DNA of 64,000 nucleotides, from assembly GCA_963819075.1 (NCBI GenBank), contig CAWFUP010000005.1, positions 286,375 through 350,374 on the forward strand. Reading direction: 5' to 3'. The notes beneath the pieces were generated by a model that searched no databases, was not told the DNA's origin, and was given only the letters and a program-made list of their open reading frames with translations. Made by a program: the position numbers and the translations under genes. The stretch comes from CAVQBJ01 sp963819075 (lineage in GTDB: Bacteria; Actinomycetota; Thermoleophilia; Solirubrobacterales; Solirubrobacteraceae). Shown piece after piece: positions 63,913-64,000 of this stretch; position 1 is the first letter of the stretch; every line of letters begins with the position of its first letter.

Positions 63913-64000
63913 CGCCGCGACCCTAACAGACCCGCACGCTCGCCGCGCGAAGCGCTCGTGAGGGGGTCGCGCCACGCGGGCTCCGGACCGCCGGCCGACA

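Overview
This window looks like a high-GC actinobacterial chromosome. The housekeeping gene order (recN, pyrG, a DUF3866 gene, xerD, deoB, mutM, recO, ppdK, dgt, dnaG), an F420-type LLM oxidoreductase and the frequent GTG starts with 4-nt ATGA/GTGA overlaps point to the Thermoleophilia/Solirubrobacterales group. That placement is inference from gene content and style, not from a marker phylogeny.

Layout. 0.5-3.8 kb: signalling genes (an HD-GYP membrane protein, a NarL-type response regulator and a convergent cytoplasmic histidine kinase). 3.9-21.3 kb: dense forward-strand housekeeping block for DNA repair and replication (recN, xerD, mutM, recO, dnaG, dgt), nucleotide metabolism (pyrG, deoB, a Nudix hydrolase) and central carbon metabolism (ppdK). 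21.3-25.3 kb: a small HNH protein, tRNA-Asn, a GT1 glycosyltransferase, an LLM oxidoreductase, a short-chain dehydrogenase and a tRNA with a CAT anticodon.

25.3-39.5 kb: a 14.2-kb genomic island. A perfect 46-bp copy of the 3' part of the CAT tRNA (25274-25319) lies at 39452-39497, the classic footprint of site-specific integration into a tRNA gene. Cargo: a double-HD/LuxR regulator, an amidase, a SnoaL-like protein, an O-methyltransferase, a lipoprotein, two translationally coupled membrane-anchored HTH proteins, and a secreted protein with six 42-residue repeats and a GH19-type hydrolase domain. The last 3 kb is mostly decayed and no integrase is visible.

39.6-42.8 kb: a frameshifted TetR regulator coupled to a haloalkane-dehalogenase-like hydrolase, then an intact IS701-type insertion sequence with 14-bp terminal repeats and a CTAG duplication. 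43-57 kb: an envelope/sugar-related set (molybdopterin oxidoreductase with membrane domain, GT-C-like membrane protein, beta-propeller lipoprotein, methyltransferase, DUF2064 transferase, a two-component system, NDP-sugar epimerase, GT2 glycosyltransferase, ABC transporter, metallophosphoesterase). 57.1-58.2 kb: two genes that both lack their 5' ends at one junction. 58.2-63.4 kb: a cyclic-nucleotide-binding-domain flavoprotein downstream of a class III cyclase/AAA/TPR protein that is broken by many frameshifts. 63.4-63.9 kb: a secreted protein.

The right-hand third carries several single-base frameshifts, mostly in G/C runs, whereas the left 40 kb shows none. This may be real decay or sequence error, and gene integrity there should be read cautiously.
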